Shown here in pieces: positions 25,919 to 34,857 of a stretch of DNA of 64,000 nt (position 1 is its first letter; each line of letters begins with the position of its first letter). The notes below the pieces were generated by a model that did not search any database, had not been told where the DNA came from, and saw only the letters and a program-made list of their open reading frames with translations. Made by a program: the position numbers and the translations under genes. The stretch is from Hymenobacter glacialis (GTDB lineage Bacteria > Bacteroidota > Bacteroidia > Cytophagales > Hymenobacteraceae), in assembly GCF_001816165.1 (NCBI RefSeq), contig NZ_MDZC01000112.1, positions 108,973 to 172,972 on the forward strand. Direction: 5' to 3'.

Positions 25919-28402
25919 TTGAAAACTGTACTCCTTGCGGGGGCGGCGCTGTGTGCGCTGGCCACCGCACCGGCATGGGCACAAGGCCCCGTGTCCGGCA
26001 CCGTTACCGATGCCCGCACCGGCGAAGCCCTCCCCGGCGCCACCATTCTGCTCGATGGCACGGCCAGCGGCACCACCGATGCCACCGGCGCCTTCGCATT
26101 GCCGGCCGTGCCGGCCGGCGCGCACGAGCTGCGCATCACTTTCCTGGGCTACGAGGCGCTGGTGCAACGCGTGGTGGGCCAGGCCGGGGAACAACGGCTG
26201 CGTCCTGCGCTGCAGCCCGGCGCCGTGCTCACCGGCGAAGCCCTCGTGACGGCCTCCCAGGCCAACGACCGCACCGCCACGGCCTACACCAACCTCAGCA
26301 AAGAAGACCTGGCCAAACGCAACTTCGGCCAGGACCTGCCTTACCTGCTCGACCAGACCCCTTCGGTGGTGGTAAACTCCGATGCCGGCGCGGGCGTGGG
26401 CTATACCGACATCCGAATTCGGGGCACGAGCAATACGGGCATCAACATGACCATCAACGGCGTGCCGCTAAACGACCCGGAGTCGCGCGGCTCGTTTCTG
26501 GTGAACCTGCCGGACCTGGCCTCGTCCATCAACAGCCTGCAGGTGCAGCGCGGCGTGGGCACCAGCCAGAACGGCGGCGCGGCCTTCGGGGCCAGCATCA
26601 ACATCTCGACCCTGGGCGTGCGCCGCGAGGCCTACGCCGAAAGCCAGAACACGTACGGCTCCTTCAATACCTGGAAAAACAACGTGCAGTTCGGCACCGG
26701 GCTGGTGGGTGGGCACTTCACGGTAGACGGGCGTCTCTCGCGCATTGCCACCGATGGCTACATGAACCGGGCGGCGTCGGACCTGAAATCGTACTATTTC
26801 GCGGCGGGCTACCAGGCCAAGAACACGCTGCTGAAGTTCATCACCTTCTCGGGCCGTGAAAAAACCTACCAGGCTTGGAACGGCGTGCCCGAGCCGGCCA
26901 TTACCGGCAACCGCGCCCTGCTGCAGACCTACGTGGATAATGGCGAGCTTTCGGAAGCCAATGCCGCACGGGTGCTTCGGGAGGGCCGCCGCTACAGCTA
27001 CTACACCTACGACAATCAGACCGACAACTACCAGCAGAACCATTACCAGCTGCACCTCTCGCAGGGCCTGGGCGCCAGCTGGAACGTGGGCGCGGCGGCC
27101 CACCTCACCCGGGGATTTGGCTACTACGAGAGCTACCGCGAGCGCCGCAAGTTCTCGGCTTACGGCTTGCCCAACGTGGTGGTAGGCACCCAGACCATTA
27201 CCCGTACCAACCTCATCGACCAGAAGTGGTTGGATAACTACTTCTATGGCGGCACTTTCGCCCTTAACTACCAGCCCCGCGATGGCAAGCTGCAGGCTAC
27301 TCTGGGCGGCGCCTGGAATCACTTCAGCAACGACCACTACGGCGAGATAATCTGGGCGCAATACTCTCAGAACATTGCCCACCGGCAGCGCTACTACTTC
27401 AACAACGCCACCAAAACCGACTACAACGCCTACGCCCGCGCCACCTGGCAGGCCACGCCCTGGCTGGGCGTGTACGGCGACCTGCAGCTGCGCCGCATCG
27501 GGTACCGCATCAACGGGATTGAGGACGACCAGAACGATGTGACCACCCGCGCCCGCTACACGTTTTTCAACCCCAAGGCCGGCACCACCGTCTCCCTGGG
27601 CCACGGGCAGCAGCTCTACGCCAGCTTTGCCGTGGGCCAGCGCGAGCCCGTGCGTGCCGACTTCACCGACCGCCCCGCCGGTGACCAGACCGCCCGCCCC
27701 GAGCGCCTCGAAGACTACGAAGCCGGCTACCGCATCACCCGTTCCGGCCTCAGCTGGTTGGGGCTGATTACGGACGCGCGCTTCGAGGCCAACTACTACT
27801 ACATGAACTACCGTGACCAGCTCGTGGCCACCGGCCAGCTCAACGACGTGGGCACCGCCCTGCGCACCAACGTGGCCCGCAGCTACCGCCGCGGCCTGGA
27901 GCTGACCGGCGCCGTGGCCGCTGCCGATAAAATCAGCCTCAGCAGCACGCTCACCCTGAGCCAGAACCGCATCCGAAACTACCGCGACGTGGTGTACGAC
28001 GAGAATTTCGAGGCCGTGGTGGGGGCGCCGCGCACGTCCACCATCTCCTACTCGCCGGCCGTGGTATCGGCCCACACCTTGGAAGGCCAGCCGTTGCGGG
28101 GCCTGCGCACGGCGTTGCTGCTCAAAACCGTGAGCCGGCAATACCTCGACAATTCCGCCAACAAAAACCGCAGCCTCCAACCCTACCAAACGCTTGATTT
28201 TCGGGTGCGCTACGCTTTCCGCCCGGTCTTCATGAAGGAGATTGAGCTGGCAATTCTGGTAAATAACCTGCTGAACCACGAGTACGCAGCCAACGGCTAC
28301 ACCTACAGCTACGTGGGCGCCAGCGGCCGCCAGGAAACCTTCAACTGGTACTATCCGCAGGCCCTGCGTAATTTCCTGGCATCGGTAAACGTGAAGTTTT
28401 AG
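25919..28402 (+). CDS. TonB-dependent outer-membrane receptor, probably for thiamine
   Basis: The longest frame begins upstream, but that part overlaps the riboswitch. The TTG at 25919 gives a good signal peptide (KTVLLAGAALCALATAPAWAQ after the start codon) and 827 residues. A carboxypeptidase-regulatory-like domain (about 23-100) precedes the plug (IRIRGTSNTGINMTINGVPLND) and a 22-strand-type barrel ending in ASVNVKF. TPP-riboswitch control and the nearby PnuC/kinase genes point to uptake of thiamine or a derivative across the outer membrane (inference). It is the Omr1-like role described for Bacteroidota THI-regulated receptors. Confidence 0.9.
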   Translation: MKTVLLAGAALCALATAPAWAQGPVSGTVTDARTGEALPGATILLDGTASGTTDATGAFALPAVPAGAHELRITFLGYEALVQRVVGQAGEQRLRPALQPGAVLTGEALVTASQANDRTATAYTNLSKEDLAKRNFGQDLPYLLDQTPSVVVNSDAGAGVGYTDIRIRGTSNTGINMTINGVPLNDPESRGSFLVNLPDLASSINSLQVQRGVGTSQNGGAAFGASINISTLGVRREAYAESQNTYGSFNTWKNNVQFGTGLVGGHFTVDGRLSRIATDGYMNRAASDLKSYYFAAGYQAKNTLLKFITFSGREKTYQAWNGVPEPAITGNRALLQTYVDNGELSEANAARVLREGRRYSYYTYDNQTDNYQQNHYQLHLSQGLGASWNVGAAAHLTRGFGYYESYRERRKFSAYGLPNVVVGTQTITRTNLIDQKWLDNYFYGGTFALNYQPRDGKLQATLGGAWNHFSNDHYGEIIWAQYSQNIAHRQRYYFNNATKTDYNAYARATWQATPWLGVYGDLQLRRIGYRINGIEDDQNDVTTRARYTFFNPKAGTTVSLGHGQQLYASFAVGQREPVRADFTDRPAGDQTARPERLEDYEAGYRITRSGLSWLGLITDARFEANYYYMNYRDQLVATGQLNDVGTALRTNVARSYRRGLELTGAVAAADKISLSSTLTLSQNRIRNYRDVVYDENFEAVVGAPRTSTISYSPAVVSAHTLEGQPLRGLRTALLLKTVSRQYLDNSANKNRSLQPYQTLDFRVRYAFRPVFMKEIELAILVNNLLNHEYAANGYTYSYVGASGRQETFNWYYPQALRNFLASVNVKF

Positions 28403-28427
28403 GCCTTATTAGAATAGAAACCGAAAA

Positions 28428-28524
28428 AGAACGTCATGCTGAGCTTGTCGAAGCATCTCTCCCGCGCAACTAATCAATTTTAGTGTTGCAGTAGAGATGC
28501 TTGACAAGCTCAGCATGACGTTCT
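28428..28524. repeat. Dispersed long palindrome, copy 4
   Basis: Arms 28428-28460 and 28493-28524 match except for a one-base indel; the core variant is GCTGAGCTTGTCGAAGCATC. It lies between the convergent ends of the TonB receptor gene (25 nt) and the APC permease gene (23 nt). Confidence 0.88.
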
Positions 28525-28547
28525 TTCTCCTTTATTAGGCCGCCTGC

Positions 28548-30287
28548 TCAAATAATCAGTCGCACGCCGCCTAGCTCCGAAATCTGATACGGGAACCGGT
28601 CGCCGGGCGAGCCGATGAACATGAAGTTCTTGGGGATTTTCCATTTCGTCGAAAGCTCCTCAATCAGTTCCGGGCCGAAGTGGCCTTCCATGGTCACGAA
28701 GTCTACTTCAATGGTTTCGTAGGCGCGGTCCAGCACCCGAATGTCGCTCAGCAGGTCTTCGGGGAATTTCTCGCCGTCTCTCAGAAGCGTCACAATTTTC
28801 AGGCGGTTGGTAAATTCGTTTTCCACCACGTAGGCCATCACTTTATTGAGGTTGACCACGTTGTCGCCCTTCGTGAAGAACACAAATTCCTGCTGGGACA
28901 GTTCGCGCAGCTGGCGGCGCACTAGCAAGCGGCCCAGGCGGGAAGCCCGGGGCAACTGGCGCTCAAACGCTTCCACGGTCGAGAGAATAAAATTCAGAAT
29001 GGCAATGCGGTTGAGCATGATGGACACCACGGCCATGGTCGGCAGGAAGTACTGCAGGAACACCACCAGGTACTCGGGGTGCATCTTAACATTGCCAAAC
29101 AAGGCCACAAACACGCCAATGATGGCCAGCGTGACGGTGATAACGCCGGCGTACACGGGGCGCGGCAGGTTGGGCCGCTTGCGCTTGAGCAGGAAGTTGC
29201 CCAGGGCAAAAAAGGCCATCACTGACAGAAACGAAATGGTGTACACGCCCGCCAGCGGGCCCAGCTTGCCGTTGGTGATGAGCAGCACCGACACGCAGAG
29301 CAGGAAGAACGTGCCGAGAATGACGTAGTTGCTGCCGCGCTTGTTTTCCTTGAGGAAGAACTGCGGCAGGATGCGGTCCAGGGTCATGCGCTTCATCAGG
29401 CCGCTCACGCCCACGAAGGAGGTGAGCACGGCCCCGCTGAGTACGGCCACGGCATTAATGGAAATGAGCGTGCCCAGCCACGGCCCCCCCGTGACGGTGC
29501 CCATGTGCGAGAGCAGGGTTTCGGTGTGCTGCCCCACTTCGGCCAGCGGCAGCACCGCAATGGCCAGAAAGGCAATGAGCGGGTTGAACACCGTGACCAC
29601 CACCCACATGTTGCGCAGCGTTTTCTGAAACACCCCGCGAGCCTGCTCCTCCACGAAGTTGGCTGAGCTTTCGAACCCCGAAATACCTAGCATGGCGGCG
29701 CTAAAGCCAAAAAACAGCGCATTGACTACGCTTCCCCCCTTCACAGGCATTGCAAAGTTGAGCGACAGGTTATCGAAGCCGTTCTGGGCCAGGTACCACA
29801 CCGCCACGCCCACCAGCAGCGTGAGCGAGAACAGATGCGTAATGAAAATAACCACCGCCACGATGGCCGACTCGGACATGCCCAGGATGGTGAGCAGCAG
29901 AAACAACAGCAGCAGGCCAATGGTGGCCCCAATGATGGGCAACCCGTGCCACAGCGTGTGCAGGTAGTGCATGGCCTCGTTGGCCGAGAGCACCGCCGTG
30001 GCCATGTACGACAGGATGGTGAGGCAGGCCGCCAGCGCGGCGTTGCGCTTGCTGGTGGTGTTCAGCAGCACGTTGTAGGCGCCGCCGTTTAGGGGCAGGG
30101 CGCCCACTACTTCGCCGTAAATTTTGCGAAACAGAAACAGTACCACGCCCACCACCAGCAGGGCCAGCCAGGCGTATTGCCCGGCGTAGGAAATGGCAAG
30201 CGCCGATACGTAAAGGCAGGAGGACGAAATGTCGTTGCCACAAATGGAGGTGGCTTCCAGCTCGTTGAGTTTCTTGTCGTGGCTCAT
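28548..30287 (-). CDS. APC-superfamily amino acid permease
   Basis: The 579-residue protein has about 12 membrane helices in the first 440 residues (for example GLLLLFLLLTILGMSESAIVAVV) with conserved Gly-rich first helix region ISYAGQYAWLALLVVGVVLFLFRKIYGEVVGALPLNGGAYNVLL, read here in parts. A soluble C-terminal domain of about 120 residues follows, with alternating strands and helices (FTKGDNVVNLNKVM, RLKIVTLL). It probably imports amino acids or related cations by symport. Monocistronic; the substrate is unknown. Confidence 0.88.
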   Translation of the reverse strand: MSHDKKLNELEATSICGNDISSSCLYVSALAISYAGQYAWLALLVVGVVLFLFRKIYGEVVGALPLNGGAYNVLLNTTSKRNAALAACLTILSYMATAVLSANEAMHYLHTLWHGLPIIGATIGLLLLFLLLTILGMSESAIVAVVIFITHLFSLTLLVGVAVWYLAQNGFDNLSLNFAMPVKGGSVVNALFFGFSAAMLGISGFESSANFVEEQARGVFQKTLRNMWVVVTVFNPLIAFLAIAVLPLAEVGQHTETLLSHMGTVTGGPWLGTLISINAVAVLSGAVLTSFVGVSGLMKRMTLDRILPQFFLKENKRGSNYVILGTFFLLCVSVLLITNGKLGPLAGVYTISFLSVMAFFALGNFLLKRKRPNLPRPVYAGVITVTLAIIGVFVALFGNVKMHPEYLVVFLQYFLPTMAVVSIMLNRIAILNFILSTVEAFERQLPRASRLGRLLVRRQLRELSQQEFVFFTKGDNVVNLNKVMAYVVENEFTNRLKIVTLLRDGEKFPEDLLSDIRVLDRAYETIEVDFVTMEGHFGPELIEELSTKWKIPKNFMFIGSPGDRFPYQISELGGVRLII

Positions 30288-30453
30288 GGCGGGCCTTGGG
30301 AAAGGCAGGAGGTAATAGAAAAATGAGTTTTACGGCGAAGGTCGCGTTTAGGGGGGGCAAGTAGCGAAATTATTGCGAAGCTTGCCGCAAATTCGTCGGC
30401 CCTGGCTGGCAGTGGCCAAGAGCTTTGCCGAACCACGCCCTCGGCCAGCCTGT

Positions 30454-30461
30454 TATCTTTA
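30454..30461 (+). promoter_or_regulatory. -7-like box for gcdH
   Basis: TATCTTTA, one base from TAnnTTTG, 27 nt before the ATG at 30489. Confidence 0.4.
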
Positions 30462-30488
30462 CGCCACCATCCCACCTCACCACCCCCT

Positions 30489-31724
30489 ATGTCTTCCCAA
30501 GCCGACGTCCTGTCCCCGGAGTCCAAAGCCCACACTGCCCAGAAAGGCAGCACCAACGCCAACGGCTTTACCGATTATTTCGACCTCGACGGCCTGCTCA
30601 CCGAAGAGCACCTGCTCATTCGGCAAAGCATCCGCGACTTCGTTAAGAAGGAAATCAACCCCAACATCGAGAAGTGGGCGCAGGACGCACACTTTCCGAG
30701 CGAAATTGTGAAGAAGTTTGGCGATGTTGGTGCCTTTGGCCCCACCATCCCCCAGGAATACGGCGGCGGCGGCCTCGACTACATCAGCTACGGCCTGATT
30801 ATGCAGGAAATAGAGCGCGGCGACTCCGGCATGCGCTCCACCGCTTCGGTGCAGGGTTCGCTGGTGATGTTCCCCATCTACGCCTACGGCTCGGAGGAGC
30901 AGCGCAAGAAGTTCCTGCCCAAGCTGGCCTCCGGCGAGTGGCTGGGCTGCTTCGGCCTGACGGAGCCCGACCACGGCTCGAACCCCGGCGGCATGACCAC
31001 CAACCTCAAGGACATGGGCGACCACTACCTGCTGAACGGCGCCAAGCTCTGGATTTCGAACTCGCCCGAGTGCCAGGTGGCCGTGGTGTGGGCCAAAAAC
31101 GAGCAGGGCCGCATCAAAGGCGTGATTGTGGAGCGCGGCATGGAGGGTTTCTCCACGCCCGAAATCCACAACAAGTGGAGCCTGCGGGCCTCCTGCACCG
31201 GCGAGCTGGTGTTTGAGGACGTGAAAATCCCCAAAGAGAACATTCTGCCCAACATCGACGGCCTCAAAGGCCCGCTCTCCTGCCTCGATTCGGCCCGCTT
31301 CGGCATTGCCTGGGGTGCCATCGGCGCGGCCATCGATTGCTACGAGTCGGCCCTGAAGTACTCGCTGCAGCGCGAGCAGTTCGGTCAGCCCATCGGCGGC
31401 TTTCAGCTTCAGCAGAAGAAACTGGCCGAGATGATTACCGAAATCACCAAAGCCCAGCTCATGGCCTGGCGCCTGGGCGTGCTCAAAAACGAAGGCAAAG
31501 CCACCAGCGCCCAAATCTCTATGGCCAAGCGCAACAGCGTGGATATGGCCCTGCACGTGGCCCGCGAAGCCCGCCAGATTCACGGCGGCATGGGCATCAC
31601 GGGCGAGTACCCCATCATGCGCCACATGATGAACCTGGAATCGGTGATTACCTACGAAGGCACGCACGATATCCACCTGCTCATCACGGGCGCAGACATT
31701 ACGGGTATTCAGGCGTTTAAATAA
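30489..31724 (+). CDS. gcdH: Glutaryl-CoA dehydrogenase-like acyl-CoA dehydrogenase
   Basis: The 411-residue flavoenzyme shows the glutaryl-CoA dehydrogenase pattern: RSTASVQGSLVMFPIYAYG, GCFGLTEPDHGSNP, ARFGIAWGAIGAA, and YEGTHDIHLLITG with the catalytic Glu, ending ITGIQAF. GcdH oxidises and decarboxylates glutaryl-CoA to crotonyl-CoA in lysine/tryptophan breakdown. No partner genes lie nearby. The family assignment within acyl-CoA dehydrogenases rests on these motifs by eye. A strong bidirectional terminator follows at once. Confidence 0.88.
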   Translation: MSSQADVLSPESKAHTAQKGSTNANGFTDYFDLDGLLTEEHLLIRQSIRDFVKKEINPNIEKWAQDAHFPSEIVKKFGDVGAFGPTIPQEYGGGGLDYISYGLIMQEIERGDSGMRSTASVQGSLVMFPIYAYGSEEQRKKFLPKLASGEWLGCFGLTEPDHGSNPGGMTTNLKDMGDHYLLNGAKLWISNSPECQVAVVWAKNEQGRIKGVIVERGMEGFSTPEIHNKWSLRASCTGELVFEDVKIPKENILPNIDGLKGPLSCLDSARFGIAWGAIGAAIDCYESALKYSLQREQFGQPIGGFQLQQKKLAEMITEITKAQLMAWRLGVLKNEGKATSAQISMAKRNSVDMALHVAREARQIHGGMGITGEYPIMRHMMNLESVITYEGTHDIHLLITGADITGIQAFK

Positions 31725-31730
31725 CCCTGG

Positions 31731-31786
31731 TTGCTTATCAAAAAAAGCGGCCGCCCCGTAAGGAGCGGCCTTTTTTTGATAAGCAA
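31731..31786 (+). terminator. Rho-independent terminator after gcdH
   Basis: The inverted repeat TTGCTTATCAAAAAAAGCGG and its complement enclose CGGCCG-type stems; seven T follow on the plus strand and seven on the minus, so it can work both ways. It starts 6 nt after the gcdH stop. Confidence 0.88.
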
Positions 31787-31913
31787 CATTCCGTGCCGGG
31801 GGCGTTGCGGTGTTCAACCCTTGCGCAGCAAGTAGCGCTTGCAGGGACTTTACGGGCAGTGTTCATCGGGTTCCATCCTTAGGCAATAGCCGCAACTCCT
31901 GACTGCGAACAAC

Positions 31914-31947
31914 TTTGAGCCCGGCGCTACGCATTCCCGTAGCTTTG
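31914..31947 (+). promoter_or_regulatory. Promoter of the acyltransferase gene
   Basis: TTTG at 31914-31917 and TAGCTTTG at 31940-31947 are separated by 22 nt, a good match to the TTTG-(about 20)-TAnnTTTG consensus. The ATG is 50 nt downstream. Confidence 0.65.
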
Positions 31948-31997
31948 CCCCACCACTTGCCGGATACCCGAAAAGCAGTTGGGTTTGCCCTTCGCCG

Positions 31998-33149
31998 ATG
32001 ATTAAACCGCTTACCTCGCTCCGTTTCCTGTTCGCCCTCATGGTGTTTGGCGACCACCTGCAGTTTTTTGATTTCGCACAGTACCCGCAGTTCAAAGAGT
32101 GGCACTACCGCGTAATCGGCGAGGGCTTCATCGGGGTGAGCTTCTTCTTTATTCTGAGCGGCTTCATCCTCTCGCTGAACTACGACGAGCGGCTGCTGAG
32201 CCGCAAGGTGTCGCTGCGGGAGTTTTGGGTGGCCCGCATTGCCCGCGTGTACCCGCTGCACCTGCTCACGCTGCTGCTGGCGCTGGCCCTGGAAATAGCC
32301 AACACCGAGCAGGCCAGCGACTTCTTCGCCGACCCCGCCGATTCCGTGGCCACGTTCCTGGGCAATGCGGCCCTGCTCCACAGCTTCGTGCCCGACCCCA
32401 ACTACTTCTTCGCCTACAACGCGCCCTCCTGGAGCATCTCAGATGAGATGTTCTTTTACTTCGCTTTTCCTTTTATCATCCTGCTCTTTATCAGGAACAA
32501 AGCCCTGCTGCGCTACAGCTTCCTGCTGTTTCTGGCCATCCCGGCCTTCATGTATTTTTCGCCCGGCCAGAGCCACCACAAATACCTCTACATCAACCCC
32601 TTCTTTCGTATTGTGGACTTCGTGCTCGGCATTTTCCTGCACCAAGTGTACAAGGCCAGCTACCTGGGGCGGCTGTACCGGTCCCGGGCGGGGGCTACGG
32701 CCATGGAGCTGCTCTCGGTAGGGGCGTTTGTGGCAGTGTTTTACTACCACAACTACGTGCCAGTGGTGTACCGCTATTCCTGCTACTACTGGGTGCCCAT
32801 GGCATTGGTTATCTTCTCTTTCGCGCACAGCTGGGGCTACGTGTCGGCCATGCTCTCTGGCAAAGCACTGGTCTTGTTGGGCGAAATCAGCTTTAGCTTT
32901 TACCTGATTCACCAGCTGGTAATCAGGTACGTAGTGAGCCGAAACGACGTGTACGACTTCGTGGAAGACAGCTACGTGCTGACGGGCGTTATCTTCCTGA
33001 TAAGCCTGGGGCTTAGCTACCTGCTGCACAAATACGTAGAAATTCCCTGCAATCGGTACCTCAAGGAGAAGTACCGGCGCAGTCGCTTTGCGGCCGCGCC
33101 GGCCGCCGCCGCCCCCACGGCAGCAGCAGAACCCGCGCCCACCGCGTAA
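31998..33149 (+). CDS. Membrane acyltransferase, acyltransferase-3 (OafA/YrhL) family
   Basis: The 383-residue protein begins LTSLRFLFALMVFGDHLQFF with the family His, then GFIGVSFFFILSGFIL and REFWVARIARVYPLH, all acyltransferase-3 hallmarks, and about ten membrane helices. The tail after 360 is Ala/Pro-rich and low-complexity. These enzymes O-acetylate or O-acylate surface polysaccharides or other envelope molecules. It lies 9 nt before the HIRAN gene, so the two may be co-transcribed. Confidence 0.9.
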   Translation: MIKPLTSLRFLFALMVFGDHLQFFDFAQYPQFKEWHYRVIGEGFIGVSFFFILSGFILSLNYDERLLSRKVSLREFWVARIARVYPLHLLTLLLALALEIANTEQASDFFADPADSVATFLGNAALLHSFVPDPNYFFAYNAPSWSISDEMFFYFAFPFIILLFIRNKALLRYSFLLFLAIPAFMYFSPGQSHHKYLYINPFFRIVDFVLGIFLHQVYKASYLGRLYRSRAGATAMELLSVGAFVAVFYYHNYVPVVYRYSCYYWVPMALVIFSFAHSWGYVSAMLSGKALVLLGEISFSFYLIHQLVIRYVVSRNDVYDFVEDSYVLTGVIFLISLGLSYLLHKYVEIPCNRYLKEKYRRSRFAAAPAAAAPTAAAEPAPTA

Positions 33150-33158
33150 TTTGGCCCC

Positions 33159-33506
33159 ATGATGAAAATCGTCACCGATTCCGACCCCCTTGTGCTGCTC
33201 GAATGCCTCGTGGCCGGCACCTCGCACCGCCCCAACCTGGAGAAGTACGAACCGAAGCTGAAAATCGGCCAGAGCCTGCACCTCACCCGCGAGCCCGATA
33301 GCAAGTACGACGACTGGGCCGTGCAGGTGCACACCGCTCCTGCCACCGACCCCGCCAACGTCTGGCTGGGCTACCTGCCCGAAGGCCGCAACGAAACCGT
33401 GGCCCGTCTGCTCGACGCCGGCAAAAACGTGTCGGCCCGCCTCAACCACAAATCCTGGGAAACGGACTGGCTGCACCTGGATATTGAGGTGCTGCTGCAC
33501 GAGTAG
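33159..33506 (+). CDS. Stand-alone HIRAN-domain protein
   Basis: The 115-residue protein matches a HIRAN domain: LECLVAGTSHRPNLE, LHLTREPDSKYDDWAVQVH, VWLGYLPEGRNETVARLLD. HIRAN domains bind 3' ends of DNA in helicases such as HLTF; stand-alone bacterial forms are uncharacterised. A second ATG at 33162 is equally good. It follows the acyltransferase closely and precedes ruvB after a palindromic repeat. Confidence 0.85.
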   Translation: MMKIVTDSDPLVLLECLVAGTSHRPNLEKYEPKLKIGQSLHLTREPDSKYDDWAVQVHTAPATDPANVWLGYLPEGRNETVARLLDAGKNVSARLNHKSWETDWLHLDIEVLLHE

Positions 33507-33520
33507 GCTGGTTCGAGTGT

Positions 33521-33627
33521 AAAAGAACGTCATGCCGAGCGAGCCGAGGCATCTAGCTCGCATCGTTCAACGATTGGAGTAGTGCCGCACGCAAGATGCC
33601 TCGGCTGCGCTCGGCATAACGTTCTTT
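33521..33627. repeat. Dispersed long palindrome, copy 5
   Basis: Imperfect arms 33521-33554 and 33594-33627 (core GCCGAGCGAGCCGAGGCATC) flank a 39-nt loop. It begins 14 nt after the HIRAN stop. Confidence 0.85.
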
Positions 33628-33712
33628 TTTATCCTCAAAGGAGCTTTTTTGCTTCTGATTCAGTTACTCATAAGCTTAGCAACAAGCAACCAATCGTTTT
33701 AGTAATATCAGT

Positions 33713-34768
33713 ATGCGCGAAGCTTATCTCACTGGTGGCAACGAAGATTTTGACGCCACCGACAAGGACATCGACAAAGCCCTGCGGCCCCTGTCGTTCG
33801 ACGACTTCACGGGCCAGGAAAAGATTCTGGAAAATCTGAAGGTGTTCGTGGCCGCCGCCAAGCAGCGCGGCGACGCCCTCGACCACGTGCTGCTGCACGG
33901 CCCTCCCGGCCTGGGCAAAACCACGCTCTCGCACATTATCGCCAACGAGCTGGGCTCGGGCATCAAGATGACCAGCGGCCCGGTGCTGGACAAGCCCAGC
34001 GACCTCGCCGGCCTGCTCACCAACCTGGAGCCGCACGACGTGCTGTTTATCGACGAAATCCACCGCCTCAACCCCGTGGTGGAAGAGTACCTGTACTCAG
34101 CCATGGAGGACTACCGCATCGACATCATGCTCGACTCGGGTCCGAACGCGCGCTCGGTGCAGATTTCGCTCTCGCCCTTCACCCTGGTGGGCGCTACCAC
34201 GCGCTCGGGCATGCTCACGGCGCCGCTGCGCGCCCGTTTCGGCATCTCGGCCCGCCTGGAATACTACGACTCCAAGCTGCTCACCACGATTGTGAACCGC
34301 TCGGCCGAAATCCTGGGCACACCCATTCACGAGGACGCGGCCTTCGAAATAGCCCGCCGTTCGCGCGGTACGCCCCGCATTGCCAACAACCTGCTGCGCC
34401 GCACCCGCGACTTTGCCCAAATAAAAGGCGACGGCACCATTACGGTTGAAATCGCGCAGTTTGCGCTCAACGCCCTCGACGTGGACGCCCGCGGCCTCGA
34501 CGACATGGACAAGCGCATCCTCACTACCATCATCGACAAGTTCAAGGGTGGCCCGGTGGGCATCAGCACCATTGCCACTGCTTGTGGCGAGGAGGGCGAA
34601 ACCATTGAGGAAGTCTACGAGCCCTTCCTGATTCAGGAGGGCTACATCAAGCGCACCTCGCGGGGCCGGGAAGCTACGGAAGCTGCCTACCAGCACCTGG
34701 GTCGAATGCTGCCCCAGCACATGCGCGGCAACAACGGCGACCTGTTTGCTGAGATTACGCAGGGGTAA
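33713..34768 (+). CDS. ruvB: Holliday junction helicase RuvB
   Basis: The 351-residue AAA+ motor drives branch migration with RuvA. Seen: N-terminal LRPLSFDDFTGQEKILENL, Walker A GPPGLGKTT, Walker B FIDEIHRLNPVVEEYLY, sensor GATTRSGMLTAPLRARFGI with the arginine finger, and the winged-helix C-terminus ending PFLIQEGYIKRTSRGREAT. Length and all motifs are normal. ruvA and ruvC are not adjacent. Confidence 0.97.
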   Translation: MREAYLTGGNEDFDATDKDIDKALRPLSFDDFTGQEKILENLKVFVAAAKQRGDALDHVLLHGPPGLGKTTLSHIIANELGSGIKMTSGPVLDKPSDLAGLLTNLEPHDVLFIDEIHRLNPVVEEYLYSAMEDYRIDIMLDSGPNARSVQISLSPFTLVGATTRSGMLTAPLRARFGISARLEYYDSKLLTTIVNRSAEILGTPIHEDAAFEIARRSRGTPRIANNLLRRTRDFAQIKGDGTITVEIAQFALNALDVDARGLDDMDKRILTTIIDKFKGGPVGISTIATACGEEGETIEEVYEPFLIQEGYIKRTSRGREATEAAYQHLGRMLPQHMRGNNGDLFAEITQG

Positions 34769-34788
34769 TTCCCCCCCCGAGTCCATCC

Positions 34789-34844
34789 GTCATCCTGCGC
34801 GCTGTCGTCCTGAGTTCAGGATGACAAGGCGGGCGCAGGATGAC
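34789..34844. repeat. Short nested relative of the dispersed palindrome, copy 6
   Basis: Outer arms GTCATCCTGCGC (34789-34800) and GCGCAGGATGAC (34833-34844) enclose an inner hairpin GTCGTCCTGA/TTCAGGATGAC (34805-34826). It is shorter than the other copies but shares the CATCCTGAG-type words. It starts 20 nt after the ruvB stop. Confidence 0.6.
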
Positions 34845-34852
34845 TATTTTTG
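34845..34852 (+). promoter_or_regulatory. -7 box for queG
   Basis: TATTTTTG, a perfect TAnnTTTG, ends 5 nt before the ATG at 34858, directly abutting the palindrome. A leaderless or near-leaderless queG transcript is expected. Confidence 0.5.
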
Positions 34853-34857
34853 TACCT

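Noticed and set aside
26468..28279. 603-codon minus-strand frame
   Set aside because: Antisense shadow of the TonB receptor barrel; its composition (Gly/Val/His rich) is an artefact of GC-rich codons.
30477..31817. 446-codon minus-strand frame
   Set aside because: Antisense to gcdH and crosses its terminator.
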